This document shows, piece after piece, positions 1 through 6,798 of a DNA stretch of 10,659 nucleotides (its first letter is position 1; each line of letters starts with the position of its first letter). The position numbers and the translations under genes are program-made. The DNA is taken from assembly GCA_964344335.1 (NCBI GenBank), contig CAYFMW010000033.1:1-10659 (forward strand), read 5' to 3'. Under the pieces are notes generated by a model, which saw nothing but the letters and a program-made list of their open reading frames with translations, did not search any database and had not been told where the DNA came from. Source of the DNA: RUG11894 sp964344335 (GTDB lineage Bacteria > Bacillota > Clostridia > Peptostreptococcales > Anaerovoracaceae).

Positions 1-343
1 GGCCTATGCGGCTGGGTATGCCCTTGAAATACCAAATATGAGAGACCGGGCAGGCCAGCGTAATGTGACCCATCCTCTCTCGTCTGACCTTAGCCTTGGT
101 AACTTCAACTCCGCAGCGGTCGCAGACTATGCCCTTGTATCGGATTCGCTTGTACTTGCCGCAGTGGCACTCCCAGTCCTTTGTGGGACCGAAAATCTTC
201 TCGCAGAACAGTCCGTCCTTTTCGGGCTTGAGAGTTCTGTAGTTGATGGTCTCGGGCTTTGTAACCTCGCCGTGCGACCAGCTCAATATTTTTTCGGTAG
301 AAGCCAAGCTTATCTGCAATGACTCAAAATTACTTATTTCCAA
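1..343 (-). CDS. rpoC: RNA polymerase beta' subunit, N-terminal 114 codons (partial at window edge)
   Basis: This is the start of the largest subunit of the core RNA polymerase, which carries the catalytic Mg-binding centre in a part not present here. The visible portion begins MEISNFESLQISLAS and contains the N-terminal zinc-binding domain, with a C-x-C pair at Cys59/Cys61 and a C-x2-C pair at Cys74/Cys77, in the usual WECHCGKYKR ... CDRCGVEVTKAK context. It is followed by the conserved stretch RRERMGHITLACPVSHIWYF, so the frame is intact to the edge. The start is TTG at 343-341, chosen because AGGAAGGAG at 358-350 lies six bases upstream and because the N-terminus then aligns with the family. 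It follows rpoB after 45 bases and is presumably co-transcribed with it. The rest of the gene lies outside the window. Confidence 0.97.
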   Translation of the reverse strand, partial: MEISNFESLQISLASTEKILSWSHGEVTKPETINYRTLKPEKDGLFCEKIFGPTKDWECHCGKYKRIRYKGIVCDRCGVEVTKAKVRRERMGHITLACPVSHIWYFKGIPSRIG

Positions 344-388
344 AGAGTTCTCCTTCCTCTGCTGTCAGCAAAACCTCAGCAGGAGCAT

Positions 389-3300
389 CTATTCTTCGTC
401 AGCTTCGTCTTCGCCGTATCCGTCGAAATCGTCGAAATCTTCATTCGAAGACTCAACTATTTCGTGCTCCACGGCCTCGCCCTCTTCGTCGGTCTCGGTA
501 TAGCCGGCTCCGTACCCGAAGAAATCCTCGTCCCTGCGGACATTCTCGAATTCCACCGCATTGAAATTGGTGTTTGCTTCGAGCTCGCTGTCGTCCCTTA
601 CTTCTATCTTGTGTTCGTCTTCATCCAGGACCTTAACATCCAGAGCAAGAGCCTGCATCTCCTTGATGAGAACCTTAAAGGACTCGGGGATTCCGGGCTC
701 CGGAATGTTCTCGTCCTTGACGATGGCCTCGTAGGTCTTGACCCTGCCGATTACATCGTCCGACTTGACTGTAAGAATCTCCTGAAGCGTGTAGGCTGCG
801 CCGTATGCTTCCAGGGCCCAGACTTCCATCTCTCCGAAGCGCTGTCCGCCGAACTGAGCCTTGCCGCCCAGCGGCTGCTGGGTTACGAGAGAGTAGGGTC
901 CGGTGCTCCTTGCGTGAATCTTATCGTCCACAAGGTGGTGCAATTTGAGCATATACATGTATCCCACCGTTACCGGATGGTCGAAGTAGTCGCCCGTGCG
1001 TCCGTCTCTGAGCATAAGCTTGCCGTTTTCAGGATAGCCGCACTGCTTCAGCAGGTCGATTACATCCAGCTCGCTTGCGCCGTCGAAGACCGGCGTCGAT
1101 ATGTACCATCCCTTGGCCTTGGCCGCAAGTCCCAAGTGAACCTCCAGTACCTGACCGATGTTCATTCGGGAGGGTACGCCCAGGGGGTTTAGCATAACCT
1201 CGAGCGGAGTGCCGTCGTCCATGAAGGGCATCTCCTCCACGGGAAGTATCTGAGATATTACACCCTTGTTTCCGTGGCGGCCCGCCATCTTGTCTCCAAC
1301 CTGAATCTTCCTCTTGGTAGCCACATAGCAGCGCACCATCTGGTTTACACCGGGGGAGAGATCGTCGCCGTTCTCTCTGGAGAAGACCTTTACATCGACG
1401 ACTATTCCTGACTCGCCGTGAGGTACGCGAAGGGATGTATCCCTCACCTCTCTGGCCTTTTCTCCGAAGATGGCGCGCAGCAGGCGCTCTTCGGCGGTGA
1501 GCTCGGTCTCGCCCTTCGGGGTTACCTTGCCCACGAGGATGTCGGAGGAATCCACTTCCGCGCCTATGCGCACTATTCCGAACTCGTCGAGATCCTTGAG
1601 CACATCGTCGCCGACATTGGGTATATCTCTGGTTATTTCCTCGGGGCCGAGCTTGGTGTCTCTGGCCTCGGATTCGTATTCTTCTATATGTATTGAGGTT
1701 AGTATATCGTCCGTCAGCAGCTTCTCGTTGAGGATTATCGCGTCCTCGTAGTTGAAGCCTTCCCAGGTCATAAATCCTATCAGCAGGTTGCGGCCCAGGG
1801 AGATTTCTCCCATATTCGTAGACGGACCGTCGGCTATTACCTCGCCTTTTTTGACGGGTTCGCCGCGATTCACTATCGGCCTCTGATTTATGCAGGTTCC
1901 CTGATTGGAACGCTTGAACTTGAGAAGCTTATATGTATCCTTGCCCTCGCCGTCCTCTCTTTCGACGACTATGCGAGTGGAATCGACATATGTTACCGTT
2001 CCTGCATTTTCAGCCAGGACTACAACTCCGGAGTCTCTGGCGGCGGCATACTCGACGCCCGTCGCCACTATCGGACTGTCCGTAACCAGCAGGGGCACCG
2101 CCTGGCGCTGCATGTTGGAACCCATAAGTGCGCGGTTGGCGTCGTCGTTTTCAAGGAAGGGGATCATCGCCGTAGCTATAGAGACCACCTGCCTGGGCGA
2201 AACATCCATGCAATCAACGACTTCGCGATCGTAGAGGTCGATTTCGCCGAGGAAGCCTCTGGCAAGAACCTTCTGGTTTACGAAGCGCCCGTCCTTATCG
2301 AGAGGCTCGTTCGCCTGAGCGACGATGAGAGGCTCCTCTTCGTCCGCTGCAAGATATAAAATTTCGGAGCTTACTATCCCCGTTTTTTTATCCACTTTTC
2401 TGTACGGCGTCTCGATAAATCCGTACTCGTTGACAACCCCGTATGTGGTGAGTGAACCGATGAGTCCGATATTGGGGCCTTCGGGCGTCTCTATCGGGCA
2501 CATGCGTCCGTAGTGCGAGTGGTGAACATCCCTGACCTCAAATCCTGCACGATCCCTTGAGAGTCCGCCGGGACCGAGAGCCGAAAGCTTTCTCTTATGA
2601 GTGAGCTCCGCGAGCGGGTTGGTCTGATCTATAAACTGCGAAAGCTGAGAGGATCCGAAGAACTCTTTTATAGCCGCGGTTACGGGACGGATGTTCATCA
2701 GGGCCTGAGGCGTTGTGGCCTCGATGTCCTGAATTGTCATCCTCTCCTTTACTACCCTCTCCATCCTCGCCAGGCCTATGCGGAACTGGTTCTGCAGAAG
2801 CTCTCCGACCGTGCGGAGCCTCCTGTTGCCGAGGTGGTCTATATCGTCGATCTGTCCTATGCCGTCGGTAAGGCCGAGCAGATAGGATACGGATGCGATT
2901 ATATCGTCAAATATTATATGCTTGGGCGAAAGCTCGTCTCTGCGCGCATATAGGAAATTCGCCAGATGTTCGGTCTGCTCCGCCTTCTTCGTTTTTTTGG
3001 GCAGCCTGTGATTTGCTTCGTAGTCGTTCATTATGCCCCTGAATGCGGGGAAGAACACCTGATCGGGAAGCCTGTGTGCCGCGGGATCGAATCCCTTGTA
3101 GCCGAAGCAGTCCGCAAGAGCGACGGAAAGATCGACAAAGTTATTTCCGATAACCTTGACGGATTTTCCTTCCTCGACCTTGCTCTCCACCCAAACCACT
3201 TCGGGGCCCGCGTTTTCGATAATCTCGGCATCGAAGCGCGAAAGCTTCGCTCCCTTTTCGAAGATTATCTCTCCGGTCATCGCATTTGCGACATCCTCGG

Positions 3301-4294
3301 CGAGCGTGCATCCGGCGAGGCGGTTGCGAAGACCGAGCTTCTTGTTGTATTTATAGCGGCCCACCTTGGCCAGATCGTATCTTCTCGAATCGAAGAACAG
3401 CACCTCTATCAGGTCGTAGGCGCTCTCGAAAGTCGCAGGCTCGCCGGGTCTGAGCTTTCTGTAAATCTCTTTAAGACCCTCGTCGTAATTTTTGGTCGTA
3501 TCCTTTGCAATGGACTTTTCGAGGCGCTCATCCGCTCCGAATAGCGCGCGGAGCTCCTCGTTGGTTCCCTCCCTGAGGATGGAAGCCACATCGGTCCTGT
3601 ATTCATCGTAGCGCCGAACCTTCTTGCGTAGTTCTTCTTCGGAGATTGCGGGATTTTTCCGCTTCTCGTGGGCAATCTTGGCATCCACAGAATTGTATGC
3701 CAAGGCCCTTATAAGAGCTGTTATGGGCTGCTTTCTGGTGCGGTCGACGCGCACGGAGATAATCTCGTTGGAATCCGTCTCGTACTCCAGCCAGGCTCCC
3801 CTGTTGGGTATTATCGTCGCGGCAAAGAGCTTATTATTGGACTTGTCCACCGAAACCTCATAGTAAAGTCCCGGAGAACGAACGAGCTGAGTTACAACGG
3901 CGCGCTCGGCCCCGTTGTATATGAAAGTTCCCTTATCGGTCATTATGGGAAAATCGCCCATAAAGACTTCCTGTTCCTTTACCTCACCCGTCTCCTGATT
4001 TATCAGGCGCACCCTCACCTTGAGAGGCGCTGAGTAGGTTGCATCCCTATCTTTGCATTCTTCCTCGTCGTACTTCGAAGTGTCGGCTATGTAGTGACCG
4101 ACAAATTCGAGTGCCAGATTGTCCGCATAATCCCTGATAGGAGAAATATCCTCAAAAACTTCAGCAAGACCCTCGTTGATGAACCAATCGTAGGAATCTT
4201 TTTGAATTTGAATGAGGTTTGGCATCGGCAGCACGGTCTCGATTTTCGAGTAGCTCATGCGCTCCGTTTTGCCGAATTTTTGAGGCTGGGGCAT
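389..4294 (-). CDS. rpoB: RNA polymerase beta subunit
   Basis: Second-largest core RNA polymerase subunit, 1301 residues; forms one side of the active-site cleft and the rifampicin pocket. The start ATG has TTAAGGAGGG (4310-4301) six bases upstream. The N-terminus (KFGKTERMSYSKIETVLPMP) and the lobe, fork and flap regions are all in frame. The rifampicin region is at about residues 546-580 (FFGSSQLSQFIDQTNPLAEL, then THKRKLSALGPGGL). The active-site motif GDKMAGRHGNKG is at about 1000-1011, and the C-terminal clamp segment GGKAQFGGQRFGEMEVWALE is present. Within the rifampicin pocket, Ile555 and Lys569 stand where E. coli has Met515 and Arg529. The protein ends in a strongly acidic tail of about 45 residues rich in Asp, Glu, Gly and Tyr. 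It is longer than the Bacillus subtilis protein (about 1190 residues) through this tail and extra sequence at about residues 400-450. The stop is TAG. Confidence 0.99.
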   Translation of the reverse strand: MPQPQKFGKTERMSYSKIETVLPMPNLIQIQKDSYDWFINEGLAEVFEDISPIRDYADNLALEFVGHYIADTSKYDEEECKDRDATYSAPLKVRVRLINQETGEVKEQEVFMGDFPIMTDKGTFIYNGAERAVVTQLVRSPGLYYEVSVDKSNNKLFAATIIPNRGAWLEYETDSNEIISVRVDRTRKQPITALIRALAYNSVDAKIAHEKRKNPAISEEELRKKVRRYDEYRTDVASILREGTNEELRALFGADERLEKSIAKDTTKNYDEGLKEIYRKLRPGEPATFESAYDLIEVLFFDSRRYDLAKVGRYKYNKKLGLRNRLAGCTLAEDVANAMTGEIIFEKGAKLSRFDAEIIENAGPEVVWVESKVEEGKSVKVIGNNFVDLSVALADCFGYKGFDPAAHRLPDQVFFPAFRGIMNDYEANHRLPKKTKKAEQTEHLANFLYARRDELSPKHIIFDDIIASVSYLLGLTDGIGQIDDIDHLGNRRLRTVGELLQNQFRIGLARMERVVKERMTIQDIEATTPQALMNIRPVTAAIKEFFGSSQLSQFIDQTNPLAELTHKRKLSALGPGGLSRDRAGFEVRDVHHSHYGRMCPIETPEGPNIGLIGSLTTYGVVNEYGFIETPYRKVDKKTGIVSSEILYLAADEEEPLIVAQANEPLDKDGRFVNQKVLARGFLGEIDLYDREVVDCMDVSPRQVVSIATAMIPFLENDDANRALMGSNMQRQAVPLLVTDSPIVATGVEYAAARDSGVVVLAENAGTVTYVDSTRIVVEREDGEGKDTYKLLKFKRSNQGTCINQRPIVNRGEPVKKGEVIADGPSTNMGEISLGRNLLIGFMTWEGFNYEDAIILNEKLLTDDILTSIHIEEYESEARDTKLGPEEITRDIPNVGDDVLKDLDEFGIVRIGAEVDSSDILVGKVTPKGETELTAEERLLRAIFGEKAREVRDTSLRVPHGESGIVVDVKVFSRENGDDLSPGVNQMVRCYVATKRKIQVGDKMAGRHGNKGVISQILPVEEMPFMDDGTPLEVMLNPLGVPSRMNIGQVLEVHLGLAAKAKGWYISTPVFDGASELDVIDLLKQCGYPENGKLMLRDGRTGDYFDHPVTVGYMYMLKLHHLVDDKIHARSTGPYSLVTQQPLGGKAQFGGQRFGEMEVWALEAYGAAYTLQEILTVKSDDVIGRVKTYEAIVKDENIPEPGIPESFKVLIKEMQALALDVKVLDEDEHKIEVRDDSELEANTNFNAVEFENVRRDEDFFGYGAGYTETDEEGEAVEHEIVESSNEDFDDFDGYGEDEADEE

Positions 4295-4344
4295 AGTATT
4301 CCCTCCTTAATATGTGAAAATGAAACACTGTCAGGCAATAAAAC

Positions 4345-4373
4345 ATAATATCGTTTTTGTCAATCATAGTCAA
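4345..4373 (-). promoter_or_regulatory. Internal promoter for rpoB-rpoC
   Basis: A sigma-A type promoter on the minus strand: -35 TTGACT at 4373-4368, a 17-base spacer, and -10 TATTAT at 4350-4345, in an AT-rich gap. Initiation is expected near A4339, giving a leader of about 45 bases before the rpoB start. It lies downstream of the rplL attenuator hairpin, so rpoBC could be expressed partly independently of the ribosomal genes. A second TTGACA begins inside the spacer (4363-4358) but has a poor -10 partner. Promoter function is inferred from sequence only. Confidence 0.7.
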
Positions 4374-4431
4374 GAAAAATTTGCCCGATCTGAGAAAAAA
4401 TCGCGAAATCTCACTTTAATAAAATAACGCC

Positions 4432-4460
4432 AAAAGGGTTGCCCAAACAGGGCAACCCTT
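4432..4460 (-). terminator. rplL-rpoB attenuator / partial terminator hairpin
   Basis: A perfect 11-bp stem, AAGGGTTGCCC (4460-4450) with GGGCAACCCTT (4444-4434), has a 5-base loop on the minus strand. It is followed by only a short T run, broken by GGCG before another TTTT. It sits 21 bases beyond the rplL stop and upstream of the rpoB promoter. A strong stem with a poor U tract at this location suits partial termination, as known between rplL and rpoB in E. coli, which lowers polymerase expression relative to ribosomal proteins. Confidence 0.7.
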
Positions 4461-4480
4461 CCTATGCAGTTGCTCGGGCT

Positions 4481-4843
4481 CTACTTGAGCTCGACCTTCG
4501 CTCCGACTTCCTCGAGCTTTGCCTTGATTTCGTTGGCCTCTGCGGTGGGAGCAGCCTCCTTGACAGCCTTCGGCGCACTCTCTACGAGGTCCTTGGCTTC
4601 CTTGAGTCCGAGACCGGTAATCTCTCTGACCACCTTGATGACCTTGATTTTTTCCGCGCCGATTTCGGCGAGGATTACATCGAACTCATCCTTGACTTCA
4701 ACTTCTGCAGCTGCACCGCCAGCAACCATCGCAACGGGGGCGGCGGCGGATACGCCGAACTCTTCTTCGCAGGCTTCGACCAGCTCGTTGAGCTGCAATA
4801 TGGTCATGCCTTTAATCGCTTCAATAATCTGTTCCTTTGTCAT
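4481..4843 (-). CDS. rplL: 50S ribosomal protein L7/L12
   Basis: Stalk protein of the large ribosomal subunit, present as dimers bound to L10, which recruits and stimulates the translational GTPases. The 120-residue length is typical. Residues about 1-32 are the dimerising N-terminal helices (MTKEQIIEAIKGM and onward), about 33-52 are an Ala/Gly-rich flexible hinge (VSAAAPVAMVAGGAAAEV), and about 53-120 are the globular factor-binding domain with the conserved KIKVIKVVREITGLGLKEAK segment. The ATG has TTTAAGGAGA (4860-4851) seven bases upstream. It lies 75 bases beyond rplJ and is followed by the attenuator hairpin before rpoB. The stop is TAG. Confidence 0.99.
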   Translation of the reverse strand: MTKEQIIEAIKGMTILQLNELVEACEEEFGVSAAAPVAMVAGGAAAEVEVKDEFDVILAEIGAEKIKVIKVVREITGLGLKEAKDLVESAPKAVKEAAPTAEANEIKAKLEEVGAKVELK

Positions 4844-4895
4844 TTTTATTTCTCCTTAAATGTTTACAATTCAACTTTGTATAAACTAATTCATC

Positions 4896-4911
4896 GGCAG
4901 GTTCCCCTGCC
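4896..4911 (-). other. Small hairpin after the rplJ stop codon
   Basis: On the minus strand GGCAGG-GGAA-CCTGCC forms a 6-bp GC-rich stem with a GNRA-type GGAA tetraloop, seven bases past the rplJ stop. No T run follows, so it is not a terminator. It may stabilise the mRNA 3' of rplJ or mark a processing site in front of the highly expressed rplL; that role is inference. Confidence 0.45.
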
Positions 4912-4918
4912 CTATGCA

Positions 4919-5434
4919 CTACTCCGCTGCAGCAGCGGGGGCTTCTCCCTTGGAATCCGCGATCGCCTTGAATGTGCGAACCAGCTTGCCCACGGGACTC
5001 TGTATGCTGCCAAGGAACTTGGCGATGAGTTCGTCTCTGGACGGAATCGTGGATATCTTCTGCAGGCCTTCCTCATCGTAGAGTACGCCTTCGACGATTC
5101 CTGCCTTGAACTGCATCTTTTCGTAGGCCTTTATCGACTTTGCGATTACTCTGGCGGGTGCGACGGCGTCGTCGTAGCTTATCGCCAGCGCCGAGGGTCC
5201 CTTTAGAGATTCGCTGAGGCTTTCAAACTCGGTGCCCTTGATAGCCTTCGTCATCAGGGTGTTCTTATAGACGGTGTAATCCACGCCTGCTTCGCGCAGA
5301 TTTTTTCTCATCTCGCTTGCCTGTTCAACCGTCGTTCCAAGATAGTCTATAACCACGACCGCCTGGGCATTTTCGAGCTTACCCTTTATCTCGTCGATGA
5401 TTGCCGCTTTTATTTTAAGATTTTCTACCGACAT
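4919..5434 (-). CDS. rplJ: 50S ribosomal protein L10
   Basis: Base of the L7/L12 stalk: it binds the 23S rRNA GTPase centre with its N-terminal domain and carries L7/L12 dimers on its C-terminal helix. The 171 residues match the usual family length. The N-terminal domain shows the conserved AQAVVVIDYLGTTVEQASEM and NLREAGVDYTVYKNTL segments. The C-terminus ends in a helix and an Ala-rich tail (GEAPAAAAE). The ATG has AAAGGAG (5446-5440) five bases upstream. It is preceded by a 156-base gap holding an L10 leader RNA, implying autoregulation by the L10-L7/L12 complex, and is followed by rplL. Confidence 0.99.
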   Translation of the reverse strand: MSVENLKIKAAIIDEIKGKLENAQAVVVIDYLGTTVEQASEMRKNLREAGVDYTVYKNTLMTKAIKGTEFESLSESLKGPSALAISYDDAVAPARVIAKSIKAYEKMQFKAGIVEGVLYDEEGLQKISTIPSRDELIAKFLGSIQSPVGKLVRTFKAIADSKGEAPAAAAE

Positions 5435-5440
5435 TTATTC

Positions 5441-5560
5441 TCCTTTCCGGCTTTCTATAAAGAAAGCCTTTTCTTGTCTGCAGACTGAAAAAGGCTTGTT
5501 TATTGGTCTAAACCTCGGCCGGATATTAAGCGCATATGCGCACCTGCTGTCTACAGTTCT
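5441..5560 (-). promoter_or_regulatory. L10 leader RNA controlling rplJ-rplL
   Basis: The minus-strand segment TGTAGACAGCAGGTG (5554-5540) - GCGC hairpin - CTTAAT (5530-5525) - CCGAGG (5518-5513) matches the core of the Firmicutes-type L10 leader, the mRNA site bound by the L10-(L7/L12) complex. The internal GCGCATATGCGC (5541-5530) makes a short hairpin. Downstream are two competing hairpins: a terminator-like one (5497-5464) and GGCTTTC/GAAAGCC (5468-5462 with 5455-5449), just before the rplJ Shine-Dalgarno. The recognition stem reads GCAGG opposite CCGGC, leaving one A-G opposition where I would expect a pair. Family assignment rests on remembered consensus. Confidence 0.8.
5462..5497 (-). 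terminator. Attenuation terminator within the L10 leader
   Basis: AAGCCTTTT (5497-5489) pairs over nine bases with AAAAGGCTT (5472-5464). The apical region contains GTC-TGCA-GAC as a further three pairs, and the U-rich TCTTT follows. The stem precedes the rplJ ribosome binding site, so it would stop transcription before rplJ. Its right arm overlaps the left arm of the alternative GGCTTTC/GAAAGCC hairpin, so only one of the two can form. Confidence 0.6.
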
Positions 5561-5590
5561 TGTATTCTATTTTACTTGTGCTTCGCCGCC

Positions 5591-6292
5591 TTAGAACAGG
5601 CTGAACTTTGCTGCGTTGAGATTTACTCCCGGGCCCATGGTGGTCGTTACCGTGGCGGATCTGATGTACTGTCCCTTTGCCGCCGCCGGCTTAGCCTTCT
5701 GAACTGCGCCCAGCAGAGCCATGAAGTTTTCGCTGAGCTTTTCGGGTCCGAAGGAAACCTTGCCTATCGGCGTGTGGATTATGTTCTGCTTGTCCAGGCG
5801 ATACTCGACCTTACCGGCCTTAATCTCCGCCAGAGCAGTGCTCAAATCCATGGTAACGGTGCCGGACTTCGGGTTGGGCATGAGCCCCTTGGGACCCAGA
5901 ATCTTTCCGAGTCGTCCGACGACGCTCATCATGTCCGGAGTTGCGACTACCACATCGAAATCGAACCAGTTTTCCTTCTGTATTTTCTCGGCGAGTTCCG
6001 CTTCGCCAACATAGTCCGCTCCTGCGGCTTCCGCTTCGCGAGCCTTCTCGCCCTTTGCGAAAACGAGGACCTTCTTGGTCTTGCCGGTGCCGTGGGGAAG
6101 AACTATGGCTCCGCGAACCTGCTGATCCGCATGTCTTCCGTCGACTCCAAGTCTGAAATGAGCCTCGACGGTCTCGTCAAATTTTGCTGTCGCTGTCTTG
6201 CATACAATATCGAAGGCCTCTTCGACATCGTACTGCTGGCTCTTGTCGTAGAGCTTTACAGCATCCTGATACTTTTTACCTCTTTTAGGCAT
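5591..6292 (-). CDS. rplA: 50S ribosomal protein L1
   Basis: L1 binds 23S rRNA helices 76-78 to form the mobile L1 stalk near the E site, and in many bacteria represses its own operon by binding an rRNA-like site in the mRNA. The 233-residue product is full length. It shows the typical N-terminus (MPKRGKKYQDAVKLYDKSQQ), the RNA-contact region (FDETVEAHFRLGVD), the central domain (PHGTGKTKKVLVFAKG) and the conserved LGPKGLMPNPKSGTV motif, and ends in SATVTTTMGPGVNLN. The ATG is preceded by GAGGAGG (6305-6299) six bases upstream. A compact L1-type target site lies directly over and upstream of this ribosome binding site. The rplJ leader follows the TAA stop. Confidence 0.99.
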   Translation of the reverse strand: MPKRGKKYQDAVKLYDKSQQYDVEEAFDIVCKTATAKFDETVEAHFRLGVDGRHADQQVRGAIVLPHGTGKTKKVLVFAKGEKAREAEAAGADYVGEAELAEKIQKENWFDFDVVVATPDMMSVVGRLGKILGPKGLMPNPKSGTVTMDLSTALAEIKAGKVEYRLDKQNIIHTPIGKVSFGPEKLSENFMALLGAVQKAKPAAAKGQYIRSATVTTTMGPGVNLNAAKFSLF

Positions 6293-6304
6293 TTGTAACC
6301 TCCT

Positions 6305-6334
6305 CGTGGTACTAACGGCCTTCCGCCTCCCACC
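6305..6334 (-). promoter_or_regulatory. Candidate L1 autoregulatory site mimicking the 23S rRNA L1 target
   Basis: On the minus strand, GTGG (6333-6330) pairs with CCAC (6309-6306), and GGC (6327-6325) with GCC (6319-6317). GA forms a left-hand bulge and GTTAGTA a right-hand internal loop. The resulting GGTGGGAGGC ... GCC ... TACCAC pattern is the same as the L1-binding part of E. coli 23S rRNA (GGUGGGAGGC ... GCC ... UACCAC). It lies between rplK and rplA, and its 3' end touches the rplA Shine-Dalgarno, so L1 binding could block rplA translation. Binding is inferred from this match. Confidence 0.65.
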
Positions 6335-6336
6335 AA

Positions 6337-6768
6337 TTAACCTTCGACCTTAACCCCCATGCTCCTTGCGGTTCCCTTCACCATCTCGGTGGCGCCTTCC
6401 AAATCCGCCGCATTGAGGTCGGGCATCTTGGTCTTTGCTATTTCCTCGGCTTGCGCGCGAGTAATCTTTCCTACCTTTTTCTTGTTCGGCTCGCCGGATG
6501 CGCGATCGAGCCCTGCAGCCTTCTTTATGAGCACGGCAGCCGGCGGCGTCTTCGTAATGAACGAGAAAGACCTGTCCGCATATACGGTAATCACCACGGG
6601 GATGATTAGCCCGGACTGATCCTGAGTTCTGGAATTGAACTGCTTGCAGAACTCCATAATATTTACGCCGTGCTGACCGAGTGCAGGTCCTACCGGGGGA
6701 GCGGGATTCGCTGCGCCCGCAGGTATCTGCAGCTTAATATAGGCATCGACCTTTTTTTTCTTTACCAT
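6337..6768 (-). CDS. rplK: 50S ribosomal protein L11
   Basis: L11 binds the 23S rRNA GTPase-associated centre together with L10 and takes part in factor-dependent GTP hydrolysis and the stringent response. The 143 residues match the family. The N-terminal domain has the conserved Pro-rich hinge helix region (IPAGAANPAPPVGPALGQHG), then FCKQFNSRT and IPVVITVYADRSFSF. The C-terminal rRNA-binding domain has KTPPAAVLIKKAAG, GEPNKKKVGKIT and MPDLNAADLEGA, ending in the usual GTARSMGVKVEG. The ATG is preceded by AAAGGAG. It lies 29 bases after nusG and 44 bases before rplA. Confidence 0.99.
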   Translation of the reverse strand: MVKKKKVDAYIKLQIPAGAANPAPPVGPALGQHGVNIMEFCKQFNSRTQDQSGLIIPVVITVYADRSFSFITKTPPAAVLIKKAAGLDRASGEPNKKKVGKITRAQAEEIAKTKMPDLNAADLEGATEMVKGTARSMGVKVEG

Positions 6769-6783
6769 AGCTTTCTCCTTTCT

Positions 6784-6798
6784 ACGGGGCGGCCCCGT
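6784..6798 (-). other. GC-rich hairpin at the nusG stop / rplK ribosome binding site
   Basis: On the minus strand ACGGGG-CCG-CCCCGT gives six pairs with a three-base loop. Its first base is the last A of the nusG TAA stop, and it ends just before the rplK AAAGGAG. There is no T tract, so it is not an intrinsic terminator. It may affect coupling between nusG and rplK translation or mRNA processing; this is inference. Confidence 0.45.

Noticed and set aside
464..1192. Plus-strand open frame of 242 codons opposite rpoB
   Set aside because: Shadow of the conserved beta subunit; the minus-strand product is unmistakable.
4461..4475. The 8-mer TGCATAGG occurring after both the rplJ and rplL stops, before hairpins
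   Set aside because: Too short to stand out from chance and the hairpins themselves differ.
4439..5206. Long plus-strand open frame opposite rplL and rplJ (255 codons)
   Set aside because: It is antisense to two certain ribosomal protein genes, has no recognisable domain, and arises from the codon bias of the true genes.
5576..6298. Plus-strand open frame of 240 codons opposite rplA
   Set aside because: Antisense shadow of rplA with no family resemblance and no credible ribosome binding site.
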